A stretch of DNA of 64,000 nucleotides from positions 1 through 64,000 of the forward strand of contig JAKISS010000008.1 of NCBI GenBank assembly GCA_021648485.1. Direction: 5' to 3'. A program made the translations under genes and the position numbers. The DNA is from Gammaproteobacteria bacterium (GTDB taxonomy: Bacteria; Pseudomonadota; Gammaproteobacteria; SZUA-152). The notes beneath the pieces were generated by a model. It made no database searches. It was not told where the DNA came from and saw nothing but the letters and a program-made list of their open reading frames with translations. Below are positions 1 through 9,049 of the stretch, one piece after another (position 1 is the first letter of the stretch; the number at the start of each line of letters is the position of its first letter).

Positions 1-117
1 CGTGAATTGCCCATTCAGGCCGATGTGGTGGGCAGGCATATCCAACTTAGCGAACACGAACATGTCAAACTCACCGGGCCCGAACCGTTACAACTGGAAG
101 TGGTGGAAACACCGTGA
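1..117 (+). CDS. pyrR: PyrR bifunctional regulator/uracil phosphoribosyltransferase, C-terminal end only (truncated by window edge)
   Basis: Frame 1 reads [38 protein letters not shown], PyrR-like C-terminus, overlapping the start of pyrB. Confidence 0.75.
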   Translation, partial: RELPIQADVVGRHIQLSEHEHVKLTGPEPLQLEVVETP

Positions 118-1115
118 AACGACGCAATCTGCAACTGGATGAACACGGTCGTCTGCGCCACCTGTTGACCATTGAAGGCCTCAAGCGCCAACAGATTGTG
201 GACATCCTCGATACTGCCGAGTCTTTCATCATTGGCGGCGACCAACAGATACGCAATGCGCAAGTCCGCAAAGTGCCTTTGCTACGGGGCAAAACCATCG
301 TAAACCTGTTTTTTGAGGCCAGCACCCGAACGCTGACCACCTTCGAGCTGGCCGCAAAACGCCTGTCAGCCGACGTATTAAAGATCAACATCAACACCTC
401 GGCCACGGTGAAGGGCGAAAGTCTGCTGGACATGCTGCAAAACCTGGAGGCCATGCAGTGCGACATGTTTGTAGTACGTCACAGCGACAGCGGTGCTGCG
501 CATTTAATTGCGCAACATGTGGCACCGCACATCAGCGTCATCAATGCCGGGGACGGCCAACATGCGCATCCCACCCAGGCGTTACTGGACATATTTACCA
601 TTCGTCGTCACAAAGGCGAATTTGCACCACTCACTGTCGCCATCGTCGGCGATATTATGCACTCGCGAGTGGCCCGTTCGCAGATTCATGCACTCACCAC
701 GCTGGGCATTTCTGACCTGCGCGTGATTGCACCGAAAACGCTGATTCCCCCTCAGGTGGAAGGGCTGGGTGTGCATGTTTATCACGACATGAAAGAAGGT
801 CTGCACAACGCAGATGTGGTGATCATGCTCCGCCTGCAAAAAGAACGCATGCAGGGTGCTCTGCTACCCAGCGAACAGGAATATTTTCAGGACTATGGCC
901 TGACAGAGGAAAAACTGGCTGTCGCCAAAACCGATGTGATAGTCATGCACCCCGGGCCCATTAACCGTGGAGTGGAAATTGACTCCGAAGTTGCTGACGG
1001 TCCACGCTCAGTGATTCTCGAACAAGTCAGCAACGGCATTGCCGTACGCATGGCGGTAATGTCCATGGTGCTGGGACGACCGCCCATCGACAAAGAAAGT
1101 GAAGGAGTGGCCTAA
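114..1115 (+). CDS. pyrB: Aspartate carbamoyltransferase catalytic subunit
   Basis: 333 aa; FFEASTRT carbamoyl-phosphate motif, [11 protein letters not shown] start overlapping the pyrR stop. Confidence 0.96.
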   Translation: MKRRNLQLDEHGRLRHLLTIEGLKRQQIVDILDTAESFIIGGDQQIRNAQVRKVPLLRGKTIVNLFFEASTRTLTTFELAAKRLSADVLKININTSATVKGESLLDMLQNLEAMQCDMFVVRHSDSGAAHLIAQHVAPHISVINAGDGQHAHPTQALLDIFTIRRHKGEFAPLTVAIVGDIMHSRVARSQIHALTTLGISDLRVIAPKTLIPPQVEGLGVHVYHDMKEGLHNADVVIMLRLQKERMQGALLPSEQEYFQDYGLTEEKLAVAKTDVIVMHPGPINRGVEIDSEVADGPRSVILEQVSNGIAVRMAVMSMVLGRPPIDKESEGVA

Positions 1116-2404
1116 TGAAAATTTCCATTCTGGGTGGCCGCCTTATTGATCCGGCAAACGGGCGGGATCAAACCGTCAACATTCATATTGCCGCCGGTAA
1201 AGTGGTTGCATTAGGCGATGCGCCCGCAGGCTTTGAGGCGGGGCAAAGCATCGATGCAAACGGGCAAATTGTTTGCCCCGGGCTAGTGGATCTGCGCGCC
1301 TGTCTGCGTGAACCCGGCCAGGAATATAAAGCCACCATCGCCAGTGAAACACGCGCCGCTGCAAAATCGGGTATCACCACCTTAGTGTGTCCCCCGGATA
1401 CCGACCCGGTAGCGGATACTCCGGCAGTGGTGGACCTGATTCGGCATCGCTCAATGCAGGCTGGTTTTGCCCGGGTACTGTCGCTAGGCGCATTGACACA
1501 AAACCTGGAGGGCAAGCAACTGGCGGAAATGGGCGCACTCAAAGCCGCAGGCTGTGTCGGTGTCAGCAATGCACACACGGCGATAAAAAGCACCCAAGTG
1601 ATGCGTCGTGCCATGGAATACGCCGCAAGCCAGAACTTGCCCGTATTTTTGCATGCCGAAGACCCATCGCTGGCCGATGGTGGCTGCGCGCATGAAGGTG
1701 CGGTGAGTGTGCGCCTGGGGTTGCCGGGAATTCCAGAGATTGCAGAAAGCATCGCCGTAGCGCGTGAATTGCAGCTTGTTGAGCAAACCGGGGTACGTGC
1801 TCACTTTTGCCAATTATCCAGCGAACGCGCGGTAAAAATGATTGCCCGCGCACAGTATGACGGCCTGTCCGTGACAGCGGATGTGGCTGCACATCAACTG
1901 TTTTTAACAGAAATGGACATTGGTTATTTTGACAGTCAATGTCATGTACGCCCTCCTTTGCGCACCCAACGGGATCGTGATGGCCTGCGCACCGCGTTAA
2001 AGAACGGCACCATCACTGCTATTTGTTCCGATCACCAACCTCATGATACGGATGCCAAGCTCGCACCATTCCCATCCAGTGCGCCGGGTATCAGCGCACT
2101 GGAGACCTTGTTGCCATTGACTCTGCGTCTGGTGGCTGAAGAGGTGCTCAGTTTGTCTGAGGCCATTGCCTGTCTTACCCGTCATCCGGCAAAAATCGCC
2201 GGTATGACCAGCAGGCTTGCCATCGGTGACTGTGCCGACGTGTGTATTTTTGATCCTGAACAGTATTGGGAACTCACCACAGAAAGCATGACCAGCCATG
2301 GGCATAATTCGCCTTTTCTTGGCTGGGAATTCAAAGGCCGGGTAACACATACATTATTAGCCGGACACACCAGCTTTATCCAGAGAGCCTCTGATAATTT
2401 GTGA
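1115..2404 (+). CDS. pyrC': Dihydroorotase-like protein, probably non-catalytic PyrC' (PyrX)
   Basis: 429 aa dihydroorotase fold; the metal-binding HxH of PGLVDxHxHLREPG is replaced by RAC (PGLVDLRACLREPG); directly downstream of pyrB. Confidence 0.88.
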   Translation: MKISILGGRLIDPANGRDQTVNIHIAAGKVVALGDAPAGFEAGQSIDANGQIVCPGLVDLRACLREPGQEYKATIASETRAAAKSGITTLVCPPDTDPVADTPAVVDLIRHRSMQAGFARVLSLGALTQNLEGKQLAEMGALKAAGCVGVSNAHTAIKSTQVMRRAMEYAASQNLPVFLHAEDPSLADGGCAHEGAVSVRLGLPGIPEIAESIAVARELQLVEQTGVRAHFCQLSSERAVKMIARAQYDGLSVTADVAAHQLFLTEMDIGYFDSQCHVRPPLRTQRDRDGLRTALKNGTITAICSDHQPHDTDAKLAPFPSSAPGISALETLLPLTLRLVAEEVLSLSEAIACLTRHPAKIAGMTSRLAIGDCADVCIFDPEQYWELTTESMTSHGHNSPFLGWEFKGRVTHTLLAGHTSFIQRASDNL

Positions 2405-2427
2405 ATTTCAGGAATTAAAAAACCATC

Positions 2428-3309
2428 ATGAGCCAGCCACATCGCGACACCATTTTTATCGAAAACGCCCACATTCTTGAACGCCAGGCACATGCAGGCG
2501 ATCAGGTTGTTTTACGCCTGCATGCACCCGAAATAGCCGCACACGCCCTGCCGGGTCAATTTGCACATATTCAATGTGATCCAGCCCTGCCCATGCGCCG
2601 ACCATTATCGCTGATGCGCGTCAATGCTAAATCAGGCTGGGTGGATATTTTATTCAAGGTTCTAGGGGAGGGTACTCGTCTACTGGCCCAGCGCAAAACA
2701 AACGACCAACTTTCAGTGATGGGCCCCATTGGCAAACCGTTTGTCTCACAGATGAAATATTCACGCCCGTTGCTGATCGGCGGCGGCGTGGGCATACCAC
2801 CCATGGTGTTTTTAGCGGATACTCTGCGGGAAGTAAAAGGTGCCTATCAACCCTTTGTGATTATGGGCTCAGAAGTGCCGTTTCCATTTAAAAGCCAACC
2901 ATCGAAAATAATGGTTCCTGGCGTACCTGCTGAAGTCATCGCTGCCATGCCGCTGATGGACGACTGGGGCATCGCCTCTCGCCTTGCCAGTCAACAAGGC
3001 TATCCCGGTTGTTTTGACGGTTACGTCACCGATCTTGCACGTAACTGGCTGGATACCTTATCAGTAGAACAACGCAAAGAAGTTGCCGTATTCGCCTGCG
3101 GGCCACATCCTATGTTGGAAGCCGTTGCCCAACTGGCACGGGAATATCGTTTACCGTGTCAGGTATCGCTGGAAGAATTTATGGCCTGCGCCGTAGGCGG
3201 CTGCGCCGGTTGTACTGTAGAAGTGAAAACGGCAAATGGCCCAGCCATGAAACGGGTTTGTGTGGATGGGCCGGTGTTTGATGCAAACATAGTGTTTCCA
3301 CCCATGTAA
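2428..3309 (+). CDS. Dihydroorotate dehydrogenase electron transfer subunit-like (PyrK family ferredoxin reductase)
   Basis: FAD/NAD-binding ferredoxin reductase pattern (MRRPLSL, GGGVGIPPM, ACGPHPML) with C-terminal CAVGGCAGC [2Fe-2S] cysteines. Confidence 0.82.
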   Translation: MSQPHRDTIFIENAHILERQAHAGDQVVLRLHAPEIAAHALPGQFAHIQCDPALPMRRPLSLMRVNAKSGWVDILFKVLGEGTRLLAQRKTNDQLSVMGPIGKPFVSQMKYSRPLLIGGGVGIPPMVFLADTLREVKGAYQPFVIMGSEVPFPFKSQPSKIMVPGVPAEVIAAMPLMDDWGIASRLASQQGYPGCFDGYVTDLARNWLDTLSVEQRKEVAVFACGPHPMLEAVAQLAREYRLPCQVSLEEFMACAVGGCAGCTVEVKTANGPAMKRVCVDGPVFDANIVFPPM

Positions 3310-3331
3310 CTTGCCCGGTTTTTTTACTGCA

Positions 3332-3841
3332 CTAAAGCGGTGACTGGGTTCCACTAACGCTGTGACAAACATTACAACTGGCAGATGTGTGGCTAACAAC
3401 GCCTGGCATATCGCGGGTTGCCCCACCCGGCATGACGACAGTGATGTAAGCTCCTGGACTGAGACCGCTATTATCGGGGGTCAGAATATCAATGGCCGTT
3501 ACCGTATAGAAATTCCCATAAGCATCAATTTCCAACCTTGCACGTCGATCTGTGCGAGCCATATCTGCGTAATAGTCTACATAACCCCCAACCCCGCCAA
3601 TGGATGTGCCAGCAGTAACAAAAATCCCGGTACCAGGCCCACTGGTGTGACAGTCCATACAATTTGTGCCCCGTCGGCTGTCGTTGTGGCTATTAGTAGA
3701 ACCATGCTGGCTCAGACCAACAACACCACCATCATTTCCAAGGTTACTGTCTCCGCCACCACCACAGGCTGTCAATAAAAGCGGTAACATGAAGGTGCTC
3801 AACATTAAGAGATAGCGGTAAGTAAAAATTTGAAATAACAT
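3332..3841 (-). CDS. Putative diheme c-type cytochrome lipoprotein
   Basis: Lipobox LLTAC followed by a Gly/Asp linker; CMDCH and CNVCH heme-binding motifs. Confidence 0.65.
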   Translation of the reverse strand: MLFQIFTYRYLLMLSTFMLPLLLTACGGGGDSNLGNDGGVVGLSQHGSTNSHNDSRRGTNCMDCHTSGPGTGIFVTAGTSIGGVGGYVDYYADMARTDRRARLEIDAYGNFYTVTAIDILTPDNSGLSPGAYITVVMPGGATRDMPGVVSHTSASCNVCHSVSGTQSPL

Positions 3842-3985
3842 AAGTATAAAGCTTCTGGATAAAATTTTAGTGAGTACAGCAAGACTATCAGTTTGCGGCT
3901 ACATGAAAAACAGCCTCATAACTCAGCCTTAGCCTGCGGCTTAAATTTTGAAAACTTAAGATGACATTTTCCCGTTACGCAATAA

Positions 3986-5140
3986 TCAACGATCATCAAC
4001 ACCCACCAGAGTTACGCCACTCATGGCATCGCCCATTTTTTTAATACCCGCCTTCTGACCCAGTTTGATCATCAACCGCAATTCATTGGCGGAGTCGGCA
4101 TGATGCAAGGCCGCCTCATAGGATATTTGCTTGGTTTTGTAGAGCTCATAAAGCGCCTGATCGAAGGTATTCATGCCTTGCTGGTTGGATTTACTCATCA
4201 CATCCTTAAGCTCGGTAACATTGCCTTCGCGGATCATTTGGGACACTAATGGCGTATTAATAAGTATCTCAACAGCCACCCGCCGATCCTGTTTATCCGG
4301 GGTGGGAATAAGTTGTTGACCAACAATAGCCCGCAGATTGAGCGATAAATCCAGCAAGGTTTGCTCGCGCCGGTCCTTGGGGAAAAAATTGAGAATACGA
4401 TCCAGCGCTTGATTAGCATTATTGGCATGCAAAGTGGTAAGACACAAATGCCCTGTCTCGGCAAAGGCAATGGCGTGCTCCATGGTTTCACGAGTGCGTA
4501 TTTCGCCAATCAAAATCACATCAGGAGCCTGACGCAAGGTGTTACGCAATGCGGCCTCGAAGCTGATGGTGTCAACTCCTACTTCCCGTTGGGTGATGAT
4601 ACAACCATCGTGCTCATGTATGTATTCAATGGGATCTTCTACAGTAATAATGTGGTCATGACTGTTGCGGTTACGCTGGCCAATCATCGCCGCCAGGGTA
4701 CTCGATTTACCCGTACCCGTGGCACCAACAATAATAATCAGACCCCGTTTGGCCATGGATAAATGAGCCAGCGCGTTTGGCACCTGTAAATCGTCAAAGG
4801 TCGGTATTTCTGTTTTGATACGGCGCAACACAATACCCACATGGTTTTTCTGCTGAAACACATTGACCCGGAAACGTCCGGTTCCGGGTGGGTCAATCGC
4901 AAAATTGCATTCCAGAGTATGTTCAAATTCGCGCTGTTGCGACTCATTCATCAGCGCAAGTGCCAATTTACGCACCTGATCTGCATTCAGCGGTGCATCA
5001 GAAATAGGTGATATTTCACCGTTAATCTTGAAACTGGCCGGAAGTTCCGCCGTAAGAAAAAGGTCAGAGGCCTCTTTGCGGATCATCCTTTTCAGTAAGG
5101 ATTGAAAGTCCTGAATAACATTAAATGGTTTTGCCGCCAT
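3986..5140 (-). CDS. pilU: Type IV pilus retraction ATPase PilU
   Basis: Walker A GATGTGKSSTLA, GEIRTRETMEHAIAFAETGHL; next to pilT. Confidence 0.93.
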   Translation of the reverse strand: MAAKPFNVIQDFQSLLKRMIRKEASDLFLTAELPASFKINGEISPISDAPLNADQVRKLALALMNESQQREFEHTLECNFAIDPPGTGRFRVNVFQQKNHVGIVLRRIKTEIPTFDDLQVPNALAHLSMAKRGLIIIVGATGTGKSSTLAAMIGQRNRNSHDHIITVEDPIEYIHEHDGCIITQREVGVDTISFEAALRNTLRQAPDVILIGEIRTRETMEHAIAFAETGHLCLTTLHANNANQALDRILNFFPKDRREQTLLDLSLNLRAIVGQQLIPTPDKQDRRVAVEILINTPLVSQMIREGNVTELKDVMSKSNQQGMNTFDQALYELYKTKQISYEAALHHADSANELRLMIKLGQKAGIKKMGDAMSGVTLVGVDDR

Positions 5141-5344
5141 GAGTATAAAGATTGCCCCTAAAGTAAGTCTGCGCTAGTTATACGCCTGCGCATAAAAAAA
5201 TGATCCGCACATTTAATAACCATTCCCGGCCTGTATGCGGTTTATATTTCCAACCCGCATAATCGCAAGCACCAAAAAATTTCATCTCACTATACAGATC
5301 AACAACTTATTGCTATGCAAATCCACGCGCTTGTAGGATTTGGA

Positions 5345-6385
5345 TTACATAAAGGTATCTTTATTCATTGCCTTGGAAGCGGCTTCCTGCTTGGTAATGA
5401 CACCTTTTTTCAACAATGACTGCAAATCCTGGTCAAGTGTTTTCATGCCACTGCCTTGCCCGGTCTGGATCGCGGAATACATTTGCGCCACTTTGGCTTC
5501 ACGAATCAGGTTACGAATAGCCGGATTGGCGATCATAATTTCGTGTGCGGCAATACGACCACCACCGACTTTTTTCATCAGCGTCTGCGAGATAACCGCA
5601 CGTAGTGATTCCGATAACATGGAACGTACCATTTCTTTTTCTGCGGCAGGAAAGACATCAATGATACGGTCAATGGTTTTAGCAGCAGAGCTGGTATGCA
5701 GCGTGCCGAACACTAAATGACCAGTTTCTGCGGCAGTCAACGCCAGTCGGATAGTTTCCGGGTCACGCATTTCGCCCACCAGTATCACGTCGGGATCTTC
5801 GCGCAATGCCGAACGCAAAGCCTCATTGAAACCCAGAGTATGACGGTGTACCTCACGCTGGTTAATCAGCGATTTTTTGGACTTATGCACAAACTCAATC
5901 GGGTCTTCGATAGTGAGAATATGACCGTGGTCGGTATCGTTTTTGTAATCTACCATGGCCGCCAGGGTTGTAGACTTACCCGAACCGGTTGGACCCGTAA
6001 CCAACACCAGACCACGCGGAGTTTCAGCAATATCCGCGAAAATAGCCGGACAACCTAATTGTTCAAAATTAAGGATGGTGCTGGGGATTGTACGAAATAC
6101 TGCGCCTGCTCCGCGTTGATGATTAAAAGCATTAACACGAAAACGCGCCAAGTCAGGAATTTCAAACGAAAAATCCACTTCAAGGAATTCTTCATAATCT
6201 TTGCGCTGACGATCATTCATAATATCGTAAATCAACGCATGCACCGTTTTGTGATCCATGGGAGGAACATTAATACGGCGAATTTCACCATCAACACGAA
6301 TCATCGGCGGCTCTCCAGCAGAGAGATGTAAATCAGAGGCGTTGTTTTTGACGCTGAAGGCCAGCAGTTCAGAGATATCCATCAA
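5345..6385 (-). CDS. pilT: Type IV pilus twitching motility ATPase PilT
   Basis: GPTGSGKSTTLAAMVDY, GEMRDPETIRLALTAAETGHLVFGTLHTSSA. Confidence 0.96.
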   Translation of the reverse strand: MMDISELLAFSVKNNASDLHLSAGEPPMIRVDGEIRRINVPPMDHKTVHALIYDIMNDRQRKDYEEFLEVDFSFEIPDLARFRVNAFNHQRGAGAVFRTIPSTILNFEQLGCPAIFADIAETPRGLVLVTGPTGSGKSTTLAAMVDYKNDTDHGHILTIEDPIEFVHKSKKSLINQREVHRHTLGFNEALRSALREDPDVILVGEMRDPETIRLALTAAETGHLVFGTLHTSSAAKTIDRIIDVFPAAEKEMVRSMLSESLRAVISQTLMKKVGGGRIAAHEIMIANPAIRNLIREAKVAQMYSAIQTGQGSGMKTLDQDLQSLLKKGVITKQEAASKAMNKDTFM

Positions 6386-6561
6386 GGCTCCTACAATACG
6401 TTACTGTTTATTTTTAAACGAGGTTTATTGAATATTTATTGTCGGTGGTTAATAGCACCACACTCTATCGCAATTCATAACGACCGGTAGTGTAGAATTC
6501 TTGATATTCTGACACGTTGACGCATGTCGCATAAAATACCGCAAACCAAAGTAAATTGACC

Positions 6562-7317
6562 ATGCCTGAGAATCACCTCTGCGGCAAGACAGACATCGAA
6601 CACCGCTTGCACAAGCTGGTGGCACGGGTACGTCTTGCCGAAAAAATGTACGGACGTGAGCCAGGCTCGGTACAGATTTTACCGGTGAGCAAAACCCGCC
6701 CGGCACATAAACTGGCGGAGCTGGCGGCATTAGCTTTGCCCGAGGCTGGCAACGCCTTTGGTGAAAGTTATTTACAGGAGGCCGAGGACAAAATAACACA
6801 ATTGGCCAAACTGAATGTGCAATGGCACTTCATCGGGCCGATCCAGTCCAATAAAACTCAGGCTATTGCACAGTTATTTCAGTGGGTACACAGTGTGGAA
6901 CGAATAAAAATTGCCCGGCGACTCAATCATCAGCGCCCCGCCGGTTTACCACCACTGAATGTATGTTTGCAGGTAAATATCAGCGGTGAAACCAGTAAGT
7001 CCGGTGTCAGTCTCGACGCACTCCCGGCGTTGGCTTCGCAAGTGGCCACGCTACCAAACTTGCGTTTACGCGGTTTAATGGCTATTCCAGCCGCCAGCAG
7101 AAACATGACCGCACAACGGGCAGCCTTTGCTGCGGTACGTCAGGCCTTTCATTCGCTGAACCTTTCGCAGGCTCCAGGAATGGGGGAGCCGGAATGGGAT
7201 ACGCTGTCCATGGGCATGTCCGCAGATCTTGAGGCCGCAATCGCCGAAGGCGCGACCATCGTGCGCATTGGTACCGATATTTTTGGCCCGCGTGTGGCAC
7301 AAGTTACTGTGGATTAA
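6562..7317 (+). CDS. yggS: YggS family PLP homeostasis protein
   Basis: VSKTRPA, FGESYLQEAEDK, WHFIGPIQSNK, LSMGMSADLEAAI motifs; divergent from pilT and upstream of proC as in many gammaproteobacteria. Confidence 0.93.
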   Translation: MPENHLCGKTDIEHRLHKLVARVRLAEKMYGREPGSVQILPVSKTRPAHKLAELAALALPEAGNAFGESYLQEAEDKITQLAKLNVQWHFIGPIQSNKTQAIAQLFQWVHSVERIKIARRLNHQRPAGLPPLNVCLQVNISGETSKSGVSLDALPALASQVATLPNLRLRGLMAIPAASRNMTAQRAAFAAVRQAFHSLNLSQAPGMGEPEWDTLSMGMSADLEAAIAEGATIVRIGTDIFGPRVAQVTVD

Positions 7318-7354
7318 CTTGTTTTTATTCGTCATCTAGTGAACCATTACCCTT

Positions 7355-8197
7355 ATGAAAAAAATCAAACTGACATTTATCGGCGGCGGCAATATGGCAG
7401 CCAGTCTCATCGGCGGTCTACTGGCAGACAAACTGCCCGCAAAACAAATTACCGTAGCCGACCCTACGGTCGGCACCCGCGATTCTCTCGCCCAGCATTT
7501 TGGCGTGAATACCGAAGCGAATAATGTAACAGCTGCCGCCGGTGCGGACGTGCTAGTGCTGGCAGTCAAGCCTCAGATGCTACAATCAGTGGCCGAAGCA
7601 CTGGCATCTACCGTACAAAAATACCAGCCACTGGTGATCACCATTGCTGCGGGCATTCGCAGCGCCGACCTTAACCGCTGGCTGGGTGGCGAAACGGGTA
7701 ACGAGATTGCTGTGGTGCGCGCCATGCCCAATACGCCGGCATTGTTGCAGACCGGGGCCACGGGCTTGTTCGCTAATGCGCAGGTCAATGAAACACAGCG
7801 AAATCTGGCCGAATCCATTTTACGTGCCGTGGGACTGGCACTCTGGGTGGAAAAAGAGGATCAGATGGATGCCGTCACCGCCTTATCCGGCAGTGGTCCA
7901 GCCTACTTTTTCCGTATCATGGAGGCCATGGAAACAGCTGGCACCCAGCTGGGACTTTCCGCAGAAACTGCGCACCTGCTCACCCTGCAGACCGCGCTGG
8001 GTGCCGCCAAGATGGCGCTGGAAAGCAGTGAGCCCGTAGGTGTGTTGCGAGAACGAGTGACCTCGCCCGGCGGTACCACAGAGCAAGGTCTACGGGTAAT
8101 GGCGGAACAGAATATCGACGGCTTGATGAGTCAGGTACTCAAAGCCGCATCTGATCGCTCCCGGGAACTGGCTAAATCGTTGGGCGAAACAAAATAG
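7355..8197 (+). CDS. proC: Pyrroline-5-carboxylate reductase
   Basis: IGGGNMAASLIGGL Rossmann motif; VTALSGSGPAYFF; TSPGGTTEQGL. Confidence 0.96.
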   Translation: MKKIKLTFIGGGNMAASLIGGLLADKLPAKQITVADPTVGTRDSLAQHFGVNTEANNVTAAAGADVLVLAVKPQMLQSVAEALASTVQKYQPLVITIAAGIRSADLNRWLGGETGNEIAVVRAMPNTPALLQTGATGLFANAQVNETQRNLAESILRAVGLALWVEKEDQMDAVTALSGSGPAYFFRIMEAMETAGTQLGLSAETAHLLTLQTALGAAKMALESSEPVGVLRERVTSPGGTTEQGLRVMAEQNIDGLMSQVLKAASDRSRELAKSLGETK

Positions 8198-8207
8198 TGA
8201 GGGAAAT

Positions 8208-8792
8208 ATGATGGGAGGCTCCTACGCCGGTAATGCCGGGGTATTTTTGGTGCAGACCTTATTTGGACTGTACATGGGTGCAGTGCTGCTGCGTTTTTTG
8301 CTGGCGGTGGTGCGCGCTGATTTTTATAACCCTATCTCTCAGTTTTTAGTAAAAGTGACCAATCCACCATTAGTACCATTACGACGAGTGATCCCCAGCC
8401 TGGGCGGCATTGATATAGCCTCGCTGCTGCTATTATTGGTTTTGCAAATTCTGGAATTGCTAGTGGTAGGACTGATCAGTGGAGTCAGTTTTCAGCCAAT
8501 TGGTCTGGTCATACTGGCCGTGGCGGAATTGCTATCGTTATTATTTCAAATCTACTTTTTCACTATTTTGATTCAGGTAGTCCTCAGCTGGGTAAGTCCA
8601 GGTGGCCATAATCCCGCTGTGGCCTTATTGTATAGCCTCAACGAACCCATACTGGGCCGGGCACGGCGTATCCTGCCTCCCATTCACGGTTTTGATTTGT
8701 CGCCCATTGTCGCCATGATTGTTATTCAGTTACTGACCATTTTGCTAGTAGCCCCCATCAGAGATCTTGGTCGGGGCCTGGCCTTTGGCTGA
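8208..8792 (+). CDS. yggT: YggT family membrane protein
   Basis: Two repeated hydrophobic YggT modules (NPISQFLVKVTNPPLVPLRRVIP; SWVSPGGHNPAVALLYSLNEPILGRARRILPP). Confidence 0.92.
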   Translation: MMGGSYAGNAGVFLVQTLFGLYMGAVLLRFLLAVVRADFYNPISQFLVKVTNPPLVPLRRVIPSLGGIDIASLLLLLVLQILELLVVGLISGVSFQPIGLVILAVAELLSLLFQIYFFTILIQVVLSWVSPGGHNPAVALLYSLNEPILGRARRILPPIHGFDLSPIVAMIVIQLLTILLVAPIRDLGRGLAFG

Positions 8793-9049
8793 AAGCCTCA
8801 CCTAACCCCTACCCACACCTTTCACATACCCTCGCGCCCACATCAACATGTCGAAAAAATCGACAAAAAATAACCGTTTGTGCCGTATTTTAAGCCACGG
8901 GTCGGAACACGGGAAATTCTCGTTTTTCATCAACCACCTGGACTAAACTTCCCCGATCTTTGGCCGTTAATTGATAGCAAGATGTCAGCCGTGTACGGTA
9001 TTTTCCGCCCTGCGCGGACTTTAAATAAGTCAATTTGGGTAACAACGGG

